Assembly: GCF_001613365.1 (NCBI RefSeq)
Contig: NZ_BDCF01000009.1
Span: 1 to 64,000 of the forward strand
Reading direction: 5' to 3'
Length of the DNA stretch: 64,000 nucleotides
Origin: Nocardia xishanensis NBRC 101358
GTDB taxonomy: Bacteria > Actinomycetota > Actinomycetes > Mycobacteriales > Mycobacteriaceae
How positions within the stretch are numbered: the stretch's first letter is position 1; every line of letters starts with the position of its first letter. The position numbers and the translations under genes were made by a program. The notes beneath the pieces are model-generated. The model searched no databases and had not been told where the DNA came from. It saw nothing but the letters and a program-made list of their open reading frames with translations. Shown here piece after piece: positions 33,856-43,324 of the stretch.

Positions 33856-34521
33856 ATGACTGACAACAAGAACCGGCCCGCGGCCGGCATCCTGGGCACC
33901 AAGCTCGGCATGACCCAGGTGTTCGACGAGAACAACCGCGTCGTTCCGGTCACCGTCGTCAAGGCGGGCCCGAACGTGGTCACCCAGATCCGCACGGTGG
34001 AGCGCGACGGCTACAGCGCCGTTCAGGTCGCCTTCGGCGCCATCGACCCCCGCAAGGTGAACAAGCCGGTCTCCGGCCAGTTCGCCAAGGCGAACGTCAC
34101 CCCGCGCCGCCACGTCGCCGAGATCCGGGTCGCGGACGCTTCCACCTTCGAGGTCGGCCAGGAGATCAGCGCCGAGGTGTTCGAAGAGGGCAGCTACGTC
34201 GACGTCACCGGCACCAGCAAGGGCAAGGGCTTCGCGGGCACCATGAAGCGCCACGGCTTCCGTGGTCAGGGTGCCTCGCACGGTGCGCAGGCCGTGCACC
34301 GCCGCCCGGGTTCCATCGGTGGCTGCGCCACCCCCGGCCGCGTGTTCAAGGGCATGCGCATGTCGGGTCGGATGGGTAACGACCGCGTCACCACCCAGAA
34401 CCTGTCGGTTCACAAGGTGGACGCCGAGAACGGCCTGCTCCTGATCAAGGGTGCGATCCCGGGTCGCAAGGGCGGCGTCGTGATCGTCAAGAGCGCCGTG
34501 AAGGGTGGTGCGCACGCATGA
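33856..34521 (+). CDS. rplC: 50S ribosomal protein L3
   Basis: A 221-residue large-subunit protein that initiates 50S assembly at the 3' end of 23S rRNA. ATG 33856 gives [20 protein letters not shown]; the frame extends upstream to 33838 but that GTG overlaps the rpsJ stop and has no ribosome site. The central [20 protein letters not shown] loop is the L3 signature. Its stop overlaps the rplD start. Confidence 0.99.
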   Translation: MTDNKNRPAAGILGTKLGMTQVFDENNRVVPVTVVKAGPNVVTQIRTVERDGYSAVQVAFGAIDPRKVNKPVSGQFAKANVTPRRHVAEIRVADASTFEVGQEISAEVFEEGSYVDVTGTSKGKGFAGTMKRHGFRGQGASHGAQAVHRRPGSIGGCATPGRVFKGMRMSGRMGNDRVTTQNLSVHKVDAENGLLLIKGAIPGRKGGVVIVKSAVKGGAHA

Positions 34522-35192
34522 CCAGCCTCGAGAAGAAGGCCAACCTGACGCTGCCGGTCAAGGAGATCGGTGGCAAGACCAACGGCACCGTCGATCTCCC
34601 CGCGGAGATCTTCGACGTGACCGCCAACATCGCGCTGATGCACCAGGTGGTCGTCGCGCAGCTGGCCGCGGCCCGCCAGGGCACCCACGCGACCAAGACT
34701 CGCGGCGATGTCTCCGGTGGTGGCAAGAAGCCGTACCGCCAGAAGGGCACCGGTCGCGCCCGCCAGGGCTCGACCCGCGCGCCGCAGTTCGCGGGCGGTG
34801 GCACCGTGCACGGCCCGCAGCCGCGCGACTACAGCCAGCGCACCCCGAAGAAGATGAAGGCCGCCGCCCTGCGTGGCGCCCTGTCGGACCGGGCCCGCAA
34901 CGAGCGCATCCACGTGATCACCGAACTGGTCTCGGGTCAGACCCCGTCGACCAAGACCGCCAAGAGCTTCCTGGCCGAGCTGTCGGACCGCAAGAAGTTC
35001 CTGGTCGTCGTCGGCCGCGAGGACATCGCCGCGTGGAAGAGCGTGGCGAACCTGCAGAACGTGCAGCCGATCGCCCCGGACCAGCTCAACACCTACGACG
35101 TCCTCAACAGCGACGACGTGGTGTTCAGCGTCGAGGCCCTGAACGCCTTCGTTCACGGTCCCGCCGAGGCGGCACAGGAGGAGAGCAAGTGA
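34518..35192 (+). CDS. rplD: 50S ribosomal protein L4
   Basis: A 224-residue L4 protein starting at ATG 34518 in a 4-bp ATGA overlap with rplC. The extended loop [20 protein letters not shown] that lines the exit tunnel is intact. In E. coli L4 also represses its own operon; whether that holds here is unknown, but a long leader is present. Confidence 0.99.
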   Translation: MTSLEKKANLTLPVKEIGGKTNGTVDLPAEIFDVTANIALMHQVVVAQLAAARQGTHATKTRGDVSGGGKKPYRQKGTGRARQGSTRAPQFAGGGTVHGPQPRDYSQRTPKKMKAAALRGALSDRARNERIHVITELVSGQTPSTKTAKSFLAELSDRKKFLVVVGREDIAAWKSVANLQNVQPIAPDQLNTYDVLNSDDVVFSVEALNAFVHGPAEAAQEESK

Positions 35193-35494
35193 CCACCATC
35201 GCCGACCCCCGCGACATCCTGCTGGCGCCGGTCATCTCGGAGAAGTCCTACGGACTGATCGAGGAAGGCACCTACACCTTCCTGGTGCACCCGGACTCCA
35301 ACAAGACGCAGATCAAGATCGCCGTCGAGAAGGTCTTCGGTGTGAAGGTCACCAGCGTCAACACCGCCAACCGTCAGGGCAAGCGCAAGCGGACCCGCTT
35401 CGGTTACGGCAAGCGCAAGAACACCAAGCGTGCGCTCGTGACCATCTCGGCCGACAGCAAGCCCATCGAGATCTTCGGAGGCCCGGTCGCGTAA
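35189..35494 (+). CDS. rplW: 50S ribosomal protein L23
   Basis: A 101-residue L23 protein at the peptide exit, docking site for trigger factor and SRP. GTG 35189 overlaps the rplD stop. The motifs [12 protein letters not shown] and [14 protein letters not shown] are typical. A 33-bp gap with AGAAAGCAGAGAAG precedes rplB. Confidence 0.99.
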   Translation: MTTIADPRDILLAPVISEKSYGLIEEGTYTFLVHPDSNKTQIKIAVEKVFGVKVTSVNTANRQGKRKRTRFGYGKRKNTKRALVTISADSKPIEIFGGPVA

Positions 35495-35527
35495 GCGAGC
35501 GGGAATCCAGAAAGCAGAGAAGAACTC

Positions 35528-36364
35528 ATGGCAATTCGCAAGTACAAGCCGACTACCCCCGGTAGGCGCGGGTCGTCCGTCTCCGACTTCGCCGAGATCA
35601 CTCGGTCCACCCCGGAGAAGTCGCTGCTGCGTCCGCTGACCAAGACCGGTGGTCGTAACGCGCACGGCCGCATCACCACTCGCCACCGCGGTGGCGGGCA
35701 CAAGCGGGCCTACCGTCTGATCGACTTCCGTCGCCTGGACAAGGACGGCATCCCGGCCAAGGTCGCGCACATCGAGTACGACCCGAACCGGACCGCCAAC
35801 ATCGCGCTGCTGCACTACGTGGACGGCGAGAAGCGCTACATCATCGCGCCGAAGGGTATCCAGCAGGGCACCCCGATCGAGTCCGGCCCGACGGCCGACA
35901 TCAAGCCGGGCAACAACCTGCCGCTGCGCAACATCCCGACCGGTACCACCATCCACGCGGTGGAGCTGCGTCCTGGCGGCGGCGCCAAGCTGGCCCGTTC
36001 CGCGGGCATGAGCATCCAGCTGCTCGGTAAGGAAGGCCCCTACGCCACGCTGCGTATGCCCTCCGGCGAAATCCGCCGCGTCGACGTGCGCTGCCGCGCC
36101 ACCGTCGGCGAGGTCGGCAACGCCGAGCAGTCGAACATCAACTGGGGCAAGGCAGGCCGTATGCGCTGGAAGGGCCGTCGCCCCACGGTCCGTGGTGTCG
36201 TCATGAACCCCGTCGACCACCCGCACGGTGGTGGTGAGGGCAAGACCTCCGGTGGTCGCCACCCGGTCTCGCCGTGGGGTCAGCCGGAAGGCCGCACCCG
36301 CAAGCCCAACCGTCCGAGCGACAAGCTCATCGTCCGCCGTCGCAAGACCGGCAAGAAGCGCTGA
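35528..36364 (+). CDS. rplB: 50S ribosomal protein L2
   Basis: A 278-residue L2 protein, one of the most conserved 50S components, needed for subunit joining and peptidyl transfer. The C-terminal signature [20 protein letters not shown] includes the functionally important histidine. ATG 35528 follows a purine-rich ribosome site. Confidence 0.99.
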   Translation: MAIRKYKPTTPGRRGSSVSDFAEITRSTPEKSLLRPLTKTGGRNAHGRITTRHRGGGHKRAYRLIDFRRLDKDGIPAKVAHIEYDPNRTANIALLHYVDGEKRYIIAPKGIQQGTPIESGPTADIKPGNNLPLRNIPTGTTIHAVELRPGGGAKLARSAGMSIQLLGKEGPYATLRMPSGEIRRVDVRCRATVGEVGNAEQSNINWGKAGRMRWKGRRPTVRGVVMNPVDHPHGGGEGKTSGGRHPVSPWGQPEGRTRKPNRPSDKLIVRRRKTGKKR

Positions 36365-36379
36365 AGGAGGAGGTAAGAA

Positions 36380-36661
36380 ATGCCACGCAGCCTCAAGAAG
36401 GGCCCGTTCGTCGACGACCACCTCCTCGCGAAGGTGGACGTGCAGAACGAGAAGGGCACGAAGCAGGTCATCAAGACCTGGTCGCGTCGTTCGACCATCA
36501 TCCCGGATTTCATCGGGCACACCTTTGCGGTGCACGACGGCCGCAAGCACGTCCCGGTGTTCGTCTCGGAGTCCATGGTCGGGCACAAGCTCGGTGAGTT
36601 CGCGCCGACCAGGACGTTCAAGAGCCACGTCAAGGAAGACCGGAAGAGCAAGCGGCGATGA
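36380..36661 (+). CDS. rpsS: 30S ribosomal protein S19
   Basis: A 93-residue S19 protein of the 30S head, start ATG 36380 after AAGGAGGAGG. The motifs [14 protein letters not shown] and [15 protein letters not shown] identify it. The stop overlaps the rplV start by 4 bp. Confidence 0.99.
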   Translation: MPRSLKKGPFVDDHLLAKVDVQNEKGTKQVIKTWSRRSTIIPDFIGHTFAVHDGRKHVPVFVSESMVGHKLGEFAPTRTFKSHVKEDRKSKRR

Positions 36662-37056
36662 CGACTGAGACTCAGAACCCCACTGCCCGGGCGACCGCCA
36701 AGCACGTGCGCGTCACCCCGATGAAGGCTCGTCGTGTCGTGGACCTGGTCCGCGGCAAGCGGGTCGAGGACGCTCTCGCGATCCTGAAGTTCGCGCCGCA
36801 GGCCGCGAGCGAGCCGGTCGCCAAGGTCGTCGCCAGCGCCGCGGCCAACGCCGAGAACAACCTCGGCCTCAACCCGGCCACGCTGGTCATCTCGACGGCC
36901 TACGTCGACGAGGGCGCCACCATGAAGCGTTTCCAGCCGCGCGCCCAGGGCCGCGCGTTCCGGATCCGCAAGCGCACCAGCCACATCACCATCGAGGTCG
37001 AGAGCGTGCCCACCGCCGGTGCTGCTCGCAGCCGCCGGAAGGGAGGGGCAAAGTAA
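36658..37056 (+). CDS. rplV: 50S ribosomal protein L22
   Basis: A 132-residue L22 protein lining the exit tunnel; the beta-hairpin region ([20 protein letters not shown]) is intact, with no macrolide-type alteration obvious. ATG 36658 overlaps the rpsS stop, and the stop TAA abuts the rpsC ATG. Confidence 0.99.
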   Translation: MTTETQNPTARATAKHVRVTPMKARRVVDLVRGKRVEDALAILKFAPQAASEPVAKVVASAAANAENNLGLNPATLVISTAYVDEGATMKRFQPRAQGRAFRIRKRTSHITIEVESVPTAGAARSRRKGGAK

Positions 37057-37860
<804 letters not shown>

Positions 37861-37863
37861 CGC

Positions 37864-38280
37864 ATGCTGATGCCTCGCAAGGTCAAGCACCGCAAGCAGC
37901 ACCACCCGAGCCGTTCGGGTATGGCCAAGGGCGGCACGTCGGTGGCCTTCGGTGACTTCGGTATCCAGGCGCTCGAGCCTGCCTACGTCACCAACCGGCA
38001 GATCGAGTCGGCGCGTATCGCGATGACTCGCCACATCCGCCGTGGCGGCAAGATCTGGATCAACATCTACCCGGATCGCCCGCTGACCAAGAAGCCCGCC
38101 GAGACCCGAATGGGTTCCGGTAAGGGTTCGCCGGAGTGGTGGGTCGCGAACGTCAAGCCCGGCCGCGTGATGTTCGAAATGTCGTACCCGAACGAGGAGA
38201 TCGCTCGCGAGGCGCTGCGCCGCGCGATGCACAAGCTCCCGATGAAGTGCAGGATCGTGACCAGGGAGGAGCAGTTCTGA
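37864..38280 (+). CDS. rplP: 50S ribosomal protein L16
   Basis: A 138-residue L16 protein near the A-site of the 50[21 protein letters not shown] at the N terminus and the loop [18 protein letters not shown] are diagnostic. ATG 37864 is 3 bp after rpsC; the stop overlaps the rpmC start. Confidence 0.99.
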   Translation: MLMPRKVKHRKQHHPSRSGMAKGGTSVAFGDFGIQALEPAYVTNRQIESARIAMTRHIRRGGKIWINIYPDRPLTKKPAETRMGSGKGSPEWWVANVKPGRVMFEMSYPNEEIAREALRRAMHKLPMKCRIVTREEQF

Positions 38281-38519
38281 TGGCAACCGGTACACCGGCC
38301 GCAGAGCTCCGCGAGCTCACCGAAGAGGAACTCGTCTCCCGCCTGCGTGAGTCGAAGGAAGAGCTGTTCAACCTGCGCTTCCAGATGGCGACGGGTCAGC
38401 TGGACAACAACCGTCGTCTGCGCGTCGTTCGTCACGAGATCGCGCGCATCTACACGGTCATGCGTGAGCGTGAGCTCGGTCTGGCCACCGGACCCGCAGG
38501 TAAGGGAGATGCGGCATGA
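38280..38519 (+). CDS. rpmC: 50S ribosomal protein L29
   Basis: A 79-residue L29 protein; ATG 38280 shares one base with the rplP stop (TGATG). The motif [20 protein letters not shown] and the following [10 protein letters not shown] identify it. A short C-terminal extension after residue 65 is normal in actinobacteria. The stop overlaps rpsQ. Confidence 0.98.
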   Translation: MATGTPAAELRELTEEELVSRLRESKEELFNLRFQMATGQLDNNRRLRVVRHEIARIYTVMRERELGLATGPAGKGDAA

Positions 38520-38785
38520 GCGAGAACACTGTGCAGCGCAACCGTCGTAAGGTGCGGATCGGCTACGTCGTCTCGGACAAGATGAACAAGACGATCGTGG
38601 TCGAGCTGGAGGACCGGGTGAAGCACCCGCTCTACGGCAAGATCATCCGTACCACCTCGAAGGTCAAGGCCCACGACGAGAACGAGATCGCCGGCATCGG
38701 CGATCGCGTTCAGCTGATGGAGACCCGCCCGCTGTCGGCCACCAAGCGCTGGCGTCTGGTCGAGGTCCTGGAGAAGGCGAAGTAA
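38516..38785 (+). CDS. rpsQ: 30S ribosomal protein S17
   Basis: An 89-residue S17 protein, a primary 16S rRNA binder. ATG 38516 overlaps the rpmC stop (ATGA). The OB-fold motif [20 protein letters not shown] is clear. It is the last gene of this operon segment; a terminator follows 25 bp after the stop, so the spc operon genes are not contiguous here. Confidence 0.99.
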   Translation: MSENTVQRNRRKVRIGYVVSDKMNKTIVVELEDRVKHPLYGKIIRTTSKVKAHDENEIAGIGDRVQLMETRPLSATKRWRLVEVLEKAK

Positions 38786-38810
38786 TTCCCCGCTCCGCGG
38801 CTTGAATCTC

Positions 38811-38844
38811 GAAGGCCCGCTTCCCATTCGGGAAGCGGGCCTTC
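38811..38844 (+). terminator. S10 operon terminator
   Basis: A perfect 15-bp stem (38811-38825 with 38830-38844) with loop ATTC, 25 bp after the rpsQ stop. No U-tract follows. Confidence 0.85.
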
Positions 38845-38902
38845 GCCGTATGCGGGAGATGGTCGCCGTGCGCCGTCGGCCTATTACTTGGTACACAGTG
38901 GT

Positions 38903-39094
38903 ATGGCATTAACCATGCGACTGCCGGAAGCCGAAGAAGCCGCCCTCGACGCGCAGGCCGTCGTGGAGGGCCGATCGAAGAGCGATATCACCCGCGCAGC
39001 GCTGCGCGCCGACATCCTGCGCCACCGTCGGTGGGACGCACCGCTGCTTACCGACGAAGAGACCTTCGATCTCGGCAACCCGTTGGAAGAGTAG
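38903..39094 (+). CDS. Small ribbon-helix-helix (CopG/antitoxin-like) protein
   Basis: A 63-residue protein starting at ATG 38903. The sequence MRLPEAEEAALDAQAVVEG followed by RSKSDITRAALRADIL has the beta-strand and two-helix pattern of RHH DNA-binding antitoxins. No toxin gene is adjacent: the next gene, 42 bp on, is a Nudix hydrolase. The upstream sequence has no Shine-Dalgarno site. An orphan antitoxin or small regulator is the best description. Confidence 0.6.
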   Translation: MALTMRLPEAEEAALDAQAVVEGRSKSDITRAALRADILRHRRWDAPLLTDEETFDLGNPLEE

Positions 39095-39136
39095 CCGCGG
39101 CAGGATCGGGTGACGAGGCCAAAAGTGGGGTAATGG

Positions 39137-39607
39137 GTGAGGCAATTCGAGGACGGGCTGGCGCGCCCGCGACTTGCGGCAGGCGCGCTGTTCGTGCGCG
39201 GTGAGCGAATATTCCTGGTGCACAAGACCTATGGCGATGGGTGGGATCTGCCGGGTGGGTTCGTCGGGGACGGGGAGTCGCCCGCGGCGGCGTGCCGTCG
39301 AGAGGTGCGTGAAGAGTTGGGGATCGATTGGGTTCCCGGTCGGTTGCTTGTCCACGATTGGGCTCCGTACCCGGGAGAAGGCGACAAGATCCTGTACGTG
39401 TTCGACGGCGGGAAGTTGGGCGTCGATGAAAAGGCGATCGAGCTTCAGGCCGAGGAGTTGGACGAATGGCGCTGGGTCGGGCTCGATGTGCTCGACGACC
39501 ACGTCGTTCCACGGCTGGCTCGTCGCATACTCCATGCGCACGTCGCCAAAAGTGCCGGGCGCACGCGCTACTTGGAGCACGGTGAGCTGGTAGCGAACGC
39601 GAACTAG
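39137..39607 (+). CDS. Nudix hydrolase
   Basis: A 156-residue hydrolase of nucleoside diphosphates linked to another moiety. The Nudix box is complete: GFVGDGESPAAACRREVREE followed by LGI (about residues 41-63). Start GTG 39137 gives MRQFEDGLARPRLAAGALFV; a GGGG run lies just upstream. Substrate cannot be predicted. It may be cotranscribed with the small RHH gene. Confidence 0.92.
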   Translation: MRQFEDGLARPRLAAGALFVRGERIFLVHKTYGDGWDLPGGFVGDGESPAAACRREVREELGIDWVPGRLLVHDWAPYPGEGDKILYVFDGGKLGVDEKAIELQAEELDEWRWVGLDVLDDHVVPRLARRILHAHVAKSAGRTRYLEHGELVANAN

Positions 39608-39791
39608 CGCTGTGCACCTCTGGGACGGGCGGGTTCACCGGTTGAATGACAGCGCGCGAATGCAACCCTCCTGAAGATGGATCGTCGCGGGTAACGTACT
39701 CGGTGATCGGCCGTTGCGTCGAGCGGCGATATTCGGCAGGCGGATGCCGGACCGCGCCGGACGGGCGGCCGAGCCAGTTCGGAGGGGTGCG

Positions 39792-40586
39792 ATGGGATCG
39801 GAGTCGGTGTCGCGGGCGAAACTGCGGGAGCAGCTGGTACGTAGCGGAATCGCCGGGGAAGTGGCGACGCCGCGGGAGGGGAATCTGCGGCATTACCGGC
39901 GGATGGTGGCCAAGGATCCGCGGTATCAGTTCGGTTTGCGGCTGCGGGATTGGTCGTTCGACGAGACGTTGGCGATGATGGCGCGGCTGTGCGGCGTCGA
40001 TCCGAATCCGGAACATACCCACGGCGTCGACACCATCGATCCGGATCGCACGCTAGACGCGCTCGACGCGATGGGGGAGCGCATCGGCGCCGCGGCGGCC
40101 GAGCGCGCGACGGTACTGCTGGCCACCGGACATCCGGATACTTTGCTCCACGTATACCGCGCGATCGAGGATGCGCTGCGCGCCGCCGGATGCACCGTGG
40201 TAACGCCCGCGGCGGGCTGGTCGTACGCATCCCGGCTCTGGGAGTCCGCACCGTACCGCGAAATCGCTTATGCCTCTGGCGTCGCCGCGCTGGTCGGCAC
40301 CGACGGGCGGTGGCGGCACACGCACGATCCGGAGCCGATGCGTGCCGTGCTCGCGAGCCTCGACGGCGAACTCCCGCACCTGGTCGTCGCCGATCACGGC
40401 TGGGCAGGCGCGGCGGGGGAAGCGGGTATCGAAACCGTCGGCTTCGCGGATTCCAACGATCCCGCGCTCTTCGCCGGTCTCGACGAAGGCAAGATCGCGG
40501 TCACCGTCCCACTCGACGACGGTCTCAGTCCCCACCTCTACGAGCCGCTCACCGCATACCTTCTGCACCGCGCACGGCTGACCTAG
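39792..40586 (+). CDS. Actinobacterial phosphatase-like protein
   Basis: A 264-residue protein of a family found in actinobacteria and usually annotated as phosphatase, recognised from the segments VATPREGNLRHYRRM, VLLATGHPDTLLHVY, LVVADHGWAGAAGEAGIETV and VGFADSNDPALF. ATG 39792 has GGAGGGG four bases upstream; in-frame codons back to 39714 lack a ribosome site. The activity has not, to my knowledge, been established. No membrane segments. Confidence 0.7.
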   Translation: MGSESVSRAKLREQLVRSGIAGEVATPREGNLRHYRRMVAKDPRYQFGLRLRDWSFDETLAMMARLCGVDPNPEHTHGVDTIDPDRTLDALDAMGERIGAAAAERATVLLATGHPDTLLHVYRAIEDALRAAGCTVVTPAAGWSYASRLWESAPYREIAYASGVAALVGTDGRWRHTHDPEPMRAVLASLDGELPHLVVADHGWAGAAGEAGIETVGFADSNDPALFAGLDEGKIAVTVPLDDGLSPHLYEPLTAYLLHRARLT

Positions 40587-40649
40587 CCGCCACCGGTTAG
40601 CCACCGTTGCACTCCGCTCGCTCGTGTATCGGGGCTGACTACGCCGGTC

Positions 40650-40679
40650 TTGCGCTATACGTATACATCTACTTATAGT
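40650..40679 (+). promoter_or_regulatory. Promoter with palindrome in the spacer, upstream of MmpL
   Basis: TTGCGC (40650-40655) and TATAGT (40674-40679) are spaced 18 bp, and the perfect 10-bp palindrome TATACGTATA (40656-40665) starts at the first spacer base. The region is unusually AT-rich. It suggests repressor control of the following transporter; the 311-bp gap 40587-40897 otherwise holds only a possible 15-codon frame. Confidence 0.5.
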
Positions 40680-40822
40680 GTGTCGAGACCGAGTGCGGAC
40701 GAATGAACACGCACAACGTCATCCACAACCGCACAACGCCCGGCTACGACGGACCGAATGAGGGGCCCGCCGCTAGCTGACGCATGTCTTTATGCGCATT
40801 CATGAATGAAAAGAGGGACCTC

Positions 40823-40870
40823 GTGACCAACGATCAGCAGCTCGGCCCTTCCCAAGACCTCGACAACTGA
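40823..40870 (+). CDS. Possible 15-codon leader peptide
   Basis: GTG 40823 to TGA 40868-40870 encodes MTNDQQLGPSQDLDN. An AGAGGG ribosome site lies five bases upstream, better than expected by chance, and the frame ends 27 bp before the MmpL start. It may be a leader peptide, a vestige of a lost gene, or chance. Confidence 0.3.
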   Translation: MTNDQQLGPSQDLDN

Positions 40871-40897
40871 GCCGATCCGGCCTGCGAAAGGATTTCC

Positions 40898-43042
40898 ATG
40901 TTCGGCCGACTCGGGCGTCTCGTCGTCCACCATCCGTGGAAGGTGATCGGCGTGTGGCTGCTCGCCGCCATCGCGGTGGTGGCTTCCGCCCCGGAATTCA
41001 CCTCGACCACCGACCAATCCCGCTTCCTGCCTTCGCATTACGAGTCGATCAAGGCGATGGAGTTGCAGGAGAAGGCCTTTCCGCAGAATTCGCCGCCCGC
41101 AGCGTTGATCGTCTTCGCCCGCGAGGACGGCGCCGCGCTCACCGAGAACGACTCGGCCGCCGTAGCCGCCGCGGCGAAGGCACTCGGTGGGAAGAACATC
41201 AAGGGCGTCTCCGGAATTCAGGCGACGCCGCCCTCGGAGAATCGGCTGATCCAGGTCATCGCGGTGCAGATGACCAAGGTCACCAGCGCCTCTGACAAGA
41301 CTCAGGGCGACGCGGTGAAGAGCCTGCGCGACAACCTGAAAGAGCAGGTGCGCGACACCGATCTGAAGGCGGGCATCACCGGAGCCGCCGCACAGACGCT
41401 CGATCAGGCCGAGTCCGGCGAGCGAGGCCTGGCCATCGTCGGCGCGGCGACCATCGTGCTGATCCTGGCGTTGCTCCTGATCATCTTCCGCAGTCCGGTG
41501 ATCGCGCTGCTTCCCGTGCTCGTGATCGGCGGCGTCTCCAGCATGGTCGGCAGCCTGATCGCCGTGGCGGCCAAGGCTTTCGACCTGGAGATGGACGCCT
41601 CGGTCAACTCCATCCTGGTGGTCGTTCTGTTCGGCGTCGGCACCGACTACATCCTGTTCCTGATGTTCCGTTACCGGGAACGGCTGCGCGCGGGTGAGGA
41701 TGCCAAGACCGCGATGGTCAGCGCCGTCACCCGGGTCGGCGAGGCCATCACCTCGGCGGCGGGTGCGGTGATCATCGCCTTCACGGCGCTGACGCTCTCC
41801 AGTCTCGGCATGTTCCGCGCGCTCGGCCCCGCGCTGGCGATCGCGGTCGCGGTGGCGCTGGTGGCCGGTCTCACCCTGGTGCCCGCGATCGTCTCGCTGC
41901 TCGGGACCAAGGTGTTCTGGCCGTCCAAGGCGTGGCGGGTGGAGCCGAAGGGCGCGCGGTTCACCGCGGTCGGCGCGGCGATGGGGCGGCGGCCCGGTCT
42001 GTTCGCCGTCGTCTCCGGCGGTGTGCTGGTGGCGTTGAGCGTTTTCGCCATCGGGTTCAACCCCACCTTCGACCTCGGCTCGGGCTCGACCTCCGACGCG
42101 TCCGAATCCGTTGTCTACAACAAGGAATTGCTGAAGGGCATGCCCGCGGGCGCGACCCAGCCGTCGGACGTGCTGCTGCACGCGCCGGATGGGCCGTTGA
42201 CGCCCGATGAGTTGCAGGGATACCGCGGGGCGCTGGCCCGGGTGCCCGGCGTCGGGGCGGTCGGCGAACCGATGGTTTCGGCCGACGGGACGATCGCGAA
42301 CTTCCAGGTGACCCTCGCCGACGCGCCGGAATCCGACGCGGCGCTCGACACGGTCCGCGGACCGTTGCGCGCGGCGGCGCACGACGCGGCGCCCGCGGGC
42401 TCGACGGCGGCGGTCGGCGGCATCACCGCGGTGTTCGTGGACTTCCAGGACGCGATGAACCGCGACTACTCGATCGTCTTCCCGGTGGCGGCCGTCCTGA
42501 TCATGCTCGTGCTCGCCCTGCTGCTGCGCAGCCTGGTCGCGCCCTGGTACCTGATGGCCTCGGTCTTTCTAGGCTTCGCCGCGACCCTCGGTGCGACGGT
42601 GCTGGTCTTCCAGCACATCCAGGGCGATTCCGGCCTGATCTTCACGCTGCCGGTGATCATGTACCTGTTCGTCGTCGCGCTCGGCACCGACTACAACATC
42701 CTGATGATCGCCCGGTTGCGGGAGGAGACCAGGGAAGGTCGCGACCCGCGCGAGGCGGCTGCGCTGAGCGTCCGGCACACCGGGCCGACGGTCGCCGCTG
42801 CGGGTGTGATCCTCGCGGGCACCTTCGCGTCGATGATGCTGGCGGGCAACAGCGTGCTTTCCCAGATGGGCTTCGCGATCTCGGTCGGAATCGGCATCGC
42901 CGCCTTCGTCATGGCGATGTTCTTCACCCCGGCGATCACCGCCCTCCTCGGCCATCGCGCTTGGTGGCCGGGGCACGGTGATCGCGCTCCGAAGTCAGCC
43001 GAAAGTGGTGTCGGCGAAGTGGATTACGTGCCTGTCGCGTAG
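40898..43042 (+). CDS. MmpL-family RND transporter
   Basis: A 714-residue inner-membrane transporter of the MMPL/RND family, which moves lipids or drugs using proton flow. Two repeats of one plus five membrane segments surround two periplasmic domains (about 30-170 and 370-520). Both halves keep the proton-relay Asp-Tyr pair: Asp250-Tyr251 in GVGTDYILFL and Asp598-Tyr599 in ALGTDYNILM. ATG 40898 follows AAAGGA. It lacks the long cytoplasmic tail of MmpL3. Monocistronic between a palindromic promoter and a terminator. Confidence 0.93.
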   Translation: MFGRLGRLVVHHPWKVIGVWLLAAIAVVASAPEFTSTTDQSRFLPSHYESIKAMELQEKAFPQNSPPAALIVFAREDGAALTENDSAAVAAAAKALGGKNIKGVSGIQATPPSENRLIQVIAVQMTKVTSASDKTQGDAVKSLRDNLKEQVRDTDLKAGITGAAAQTLDQAESGERGLAIVGAATIVLILALLLIIFRSPVIALLPVLVIGGVSSMVGSLIAVAAKAFDLEMDASVNSILVVVLFGVGTDYILFLMFRYRERLRAGEDAKTAMVSAVTRVGEAITSAAGAVIIAFTALTLSSLGMFRALGPALAIAVAVALVAGLTLVPAIVSLLGTKVFWPSKAWRVEPKGARFTAVGAAMGRRPGLFAVVSGGVLVALSVFAIGFNPTFDLGSGSTSDASESVVYNKELLKGMPAGATQPSDVLLHAPDGPLTPDELQGYRGALARVPGVGAVGEPMVSADGTIANFQVTLADAPESDAALDTVRGPLRAAAHDAAPAGSTAAVGGITAVFVDFQDAMNRDYSIVFPVAAVLIMLVLALLLRSLVAPWYLMASVFLGFAATLGATVLVFQHIQGDSGLIFTLPVIMYLFVVALGTDYNILMIARLREETREGRDPREAAALSVRHTGPTVAAAGVILAGTFASMMLAGNSVLSQMGFAISVGIGIAAFVMAMFFTPAITALLGHRAWWPGHGDRAPKSAESGVGEVDYVPVA

Positions 43043-43128
43043 TACATGACGTCCGTCGACGCCACGTAAGTGGAAGCTGTTCCTGATCGATTTACCGCTG
43101 GGAACCGGCAGAGCTGAAACATGATTCG

Positions 43129-43167
43129 AAGGGCTGTTCGTCGAAAGTTGTTCGACGAACAGCCCTT
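43129..43167. terminator. Bidirectional terminator hairpin
   Basis: A perfect 17-bp stem (43129-43145 with 43151-43167) and a 5-base loop between the convergent MmpL and 43325-45313 genes. Confidence 0.85.
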
Positions 43168-43324
43168 TCGGCATTCGGTAAATCCGGTTGCGCGTCGGAC
43201 GGTGATCGCAAGTTACGGATGGAAGCGGCACAGCCGAGGGCTTCGAAACCGCAGCGGAGCTGATCGAGCCATTCGCGATGGTCGCGCGGTTCGACCGGAA
43301 TTCGGAAGTCGACCTTCTGACGAT

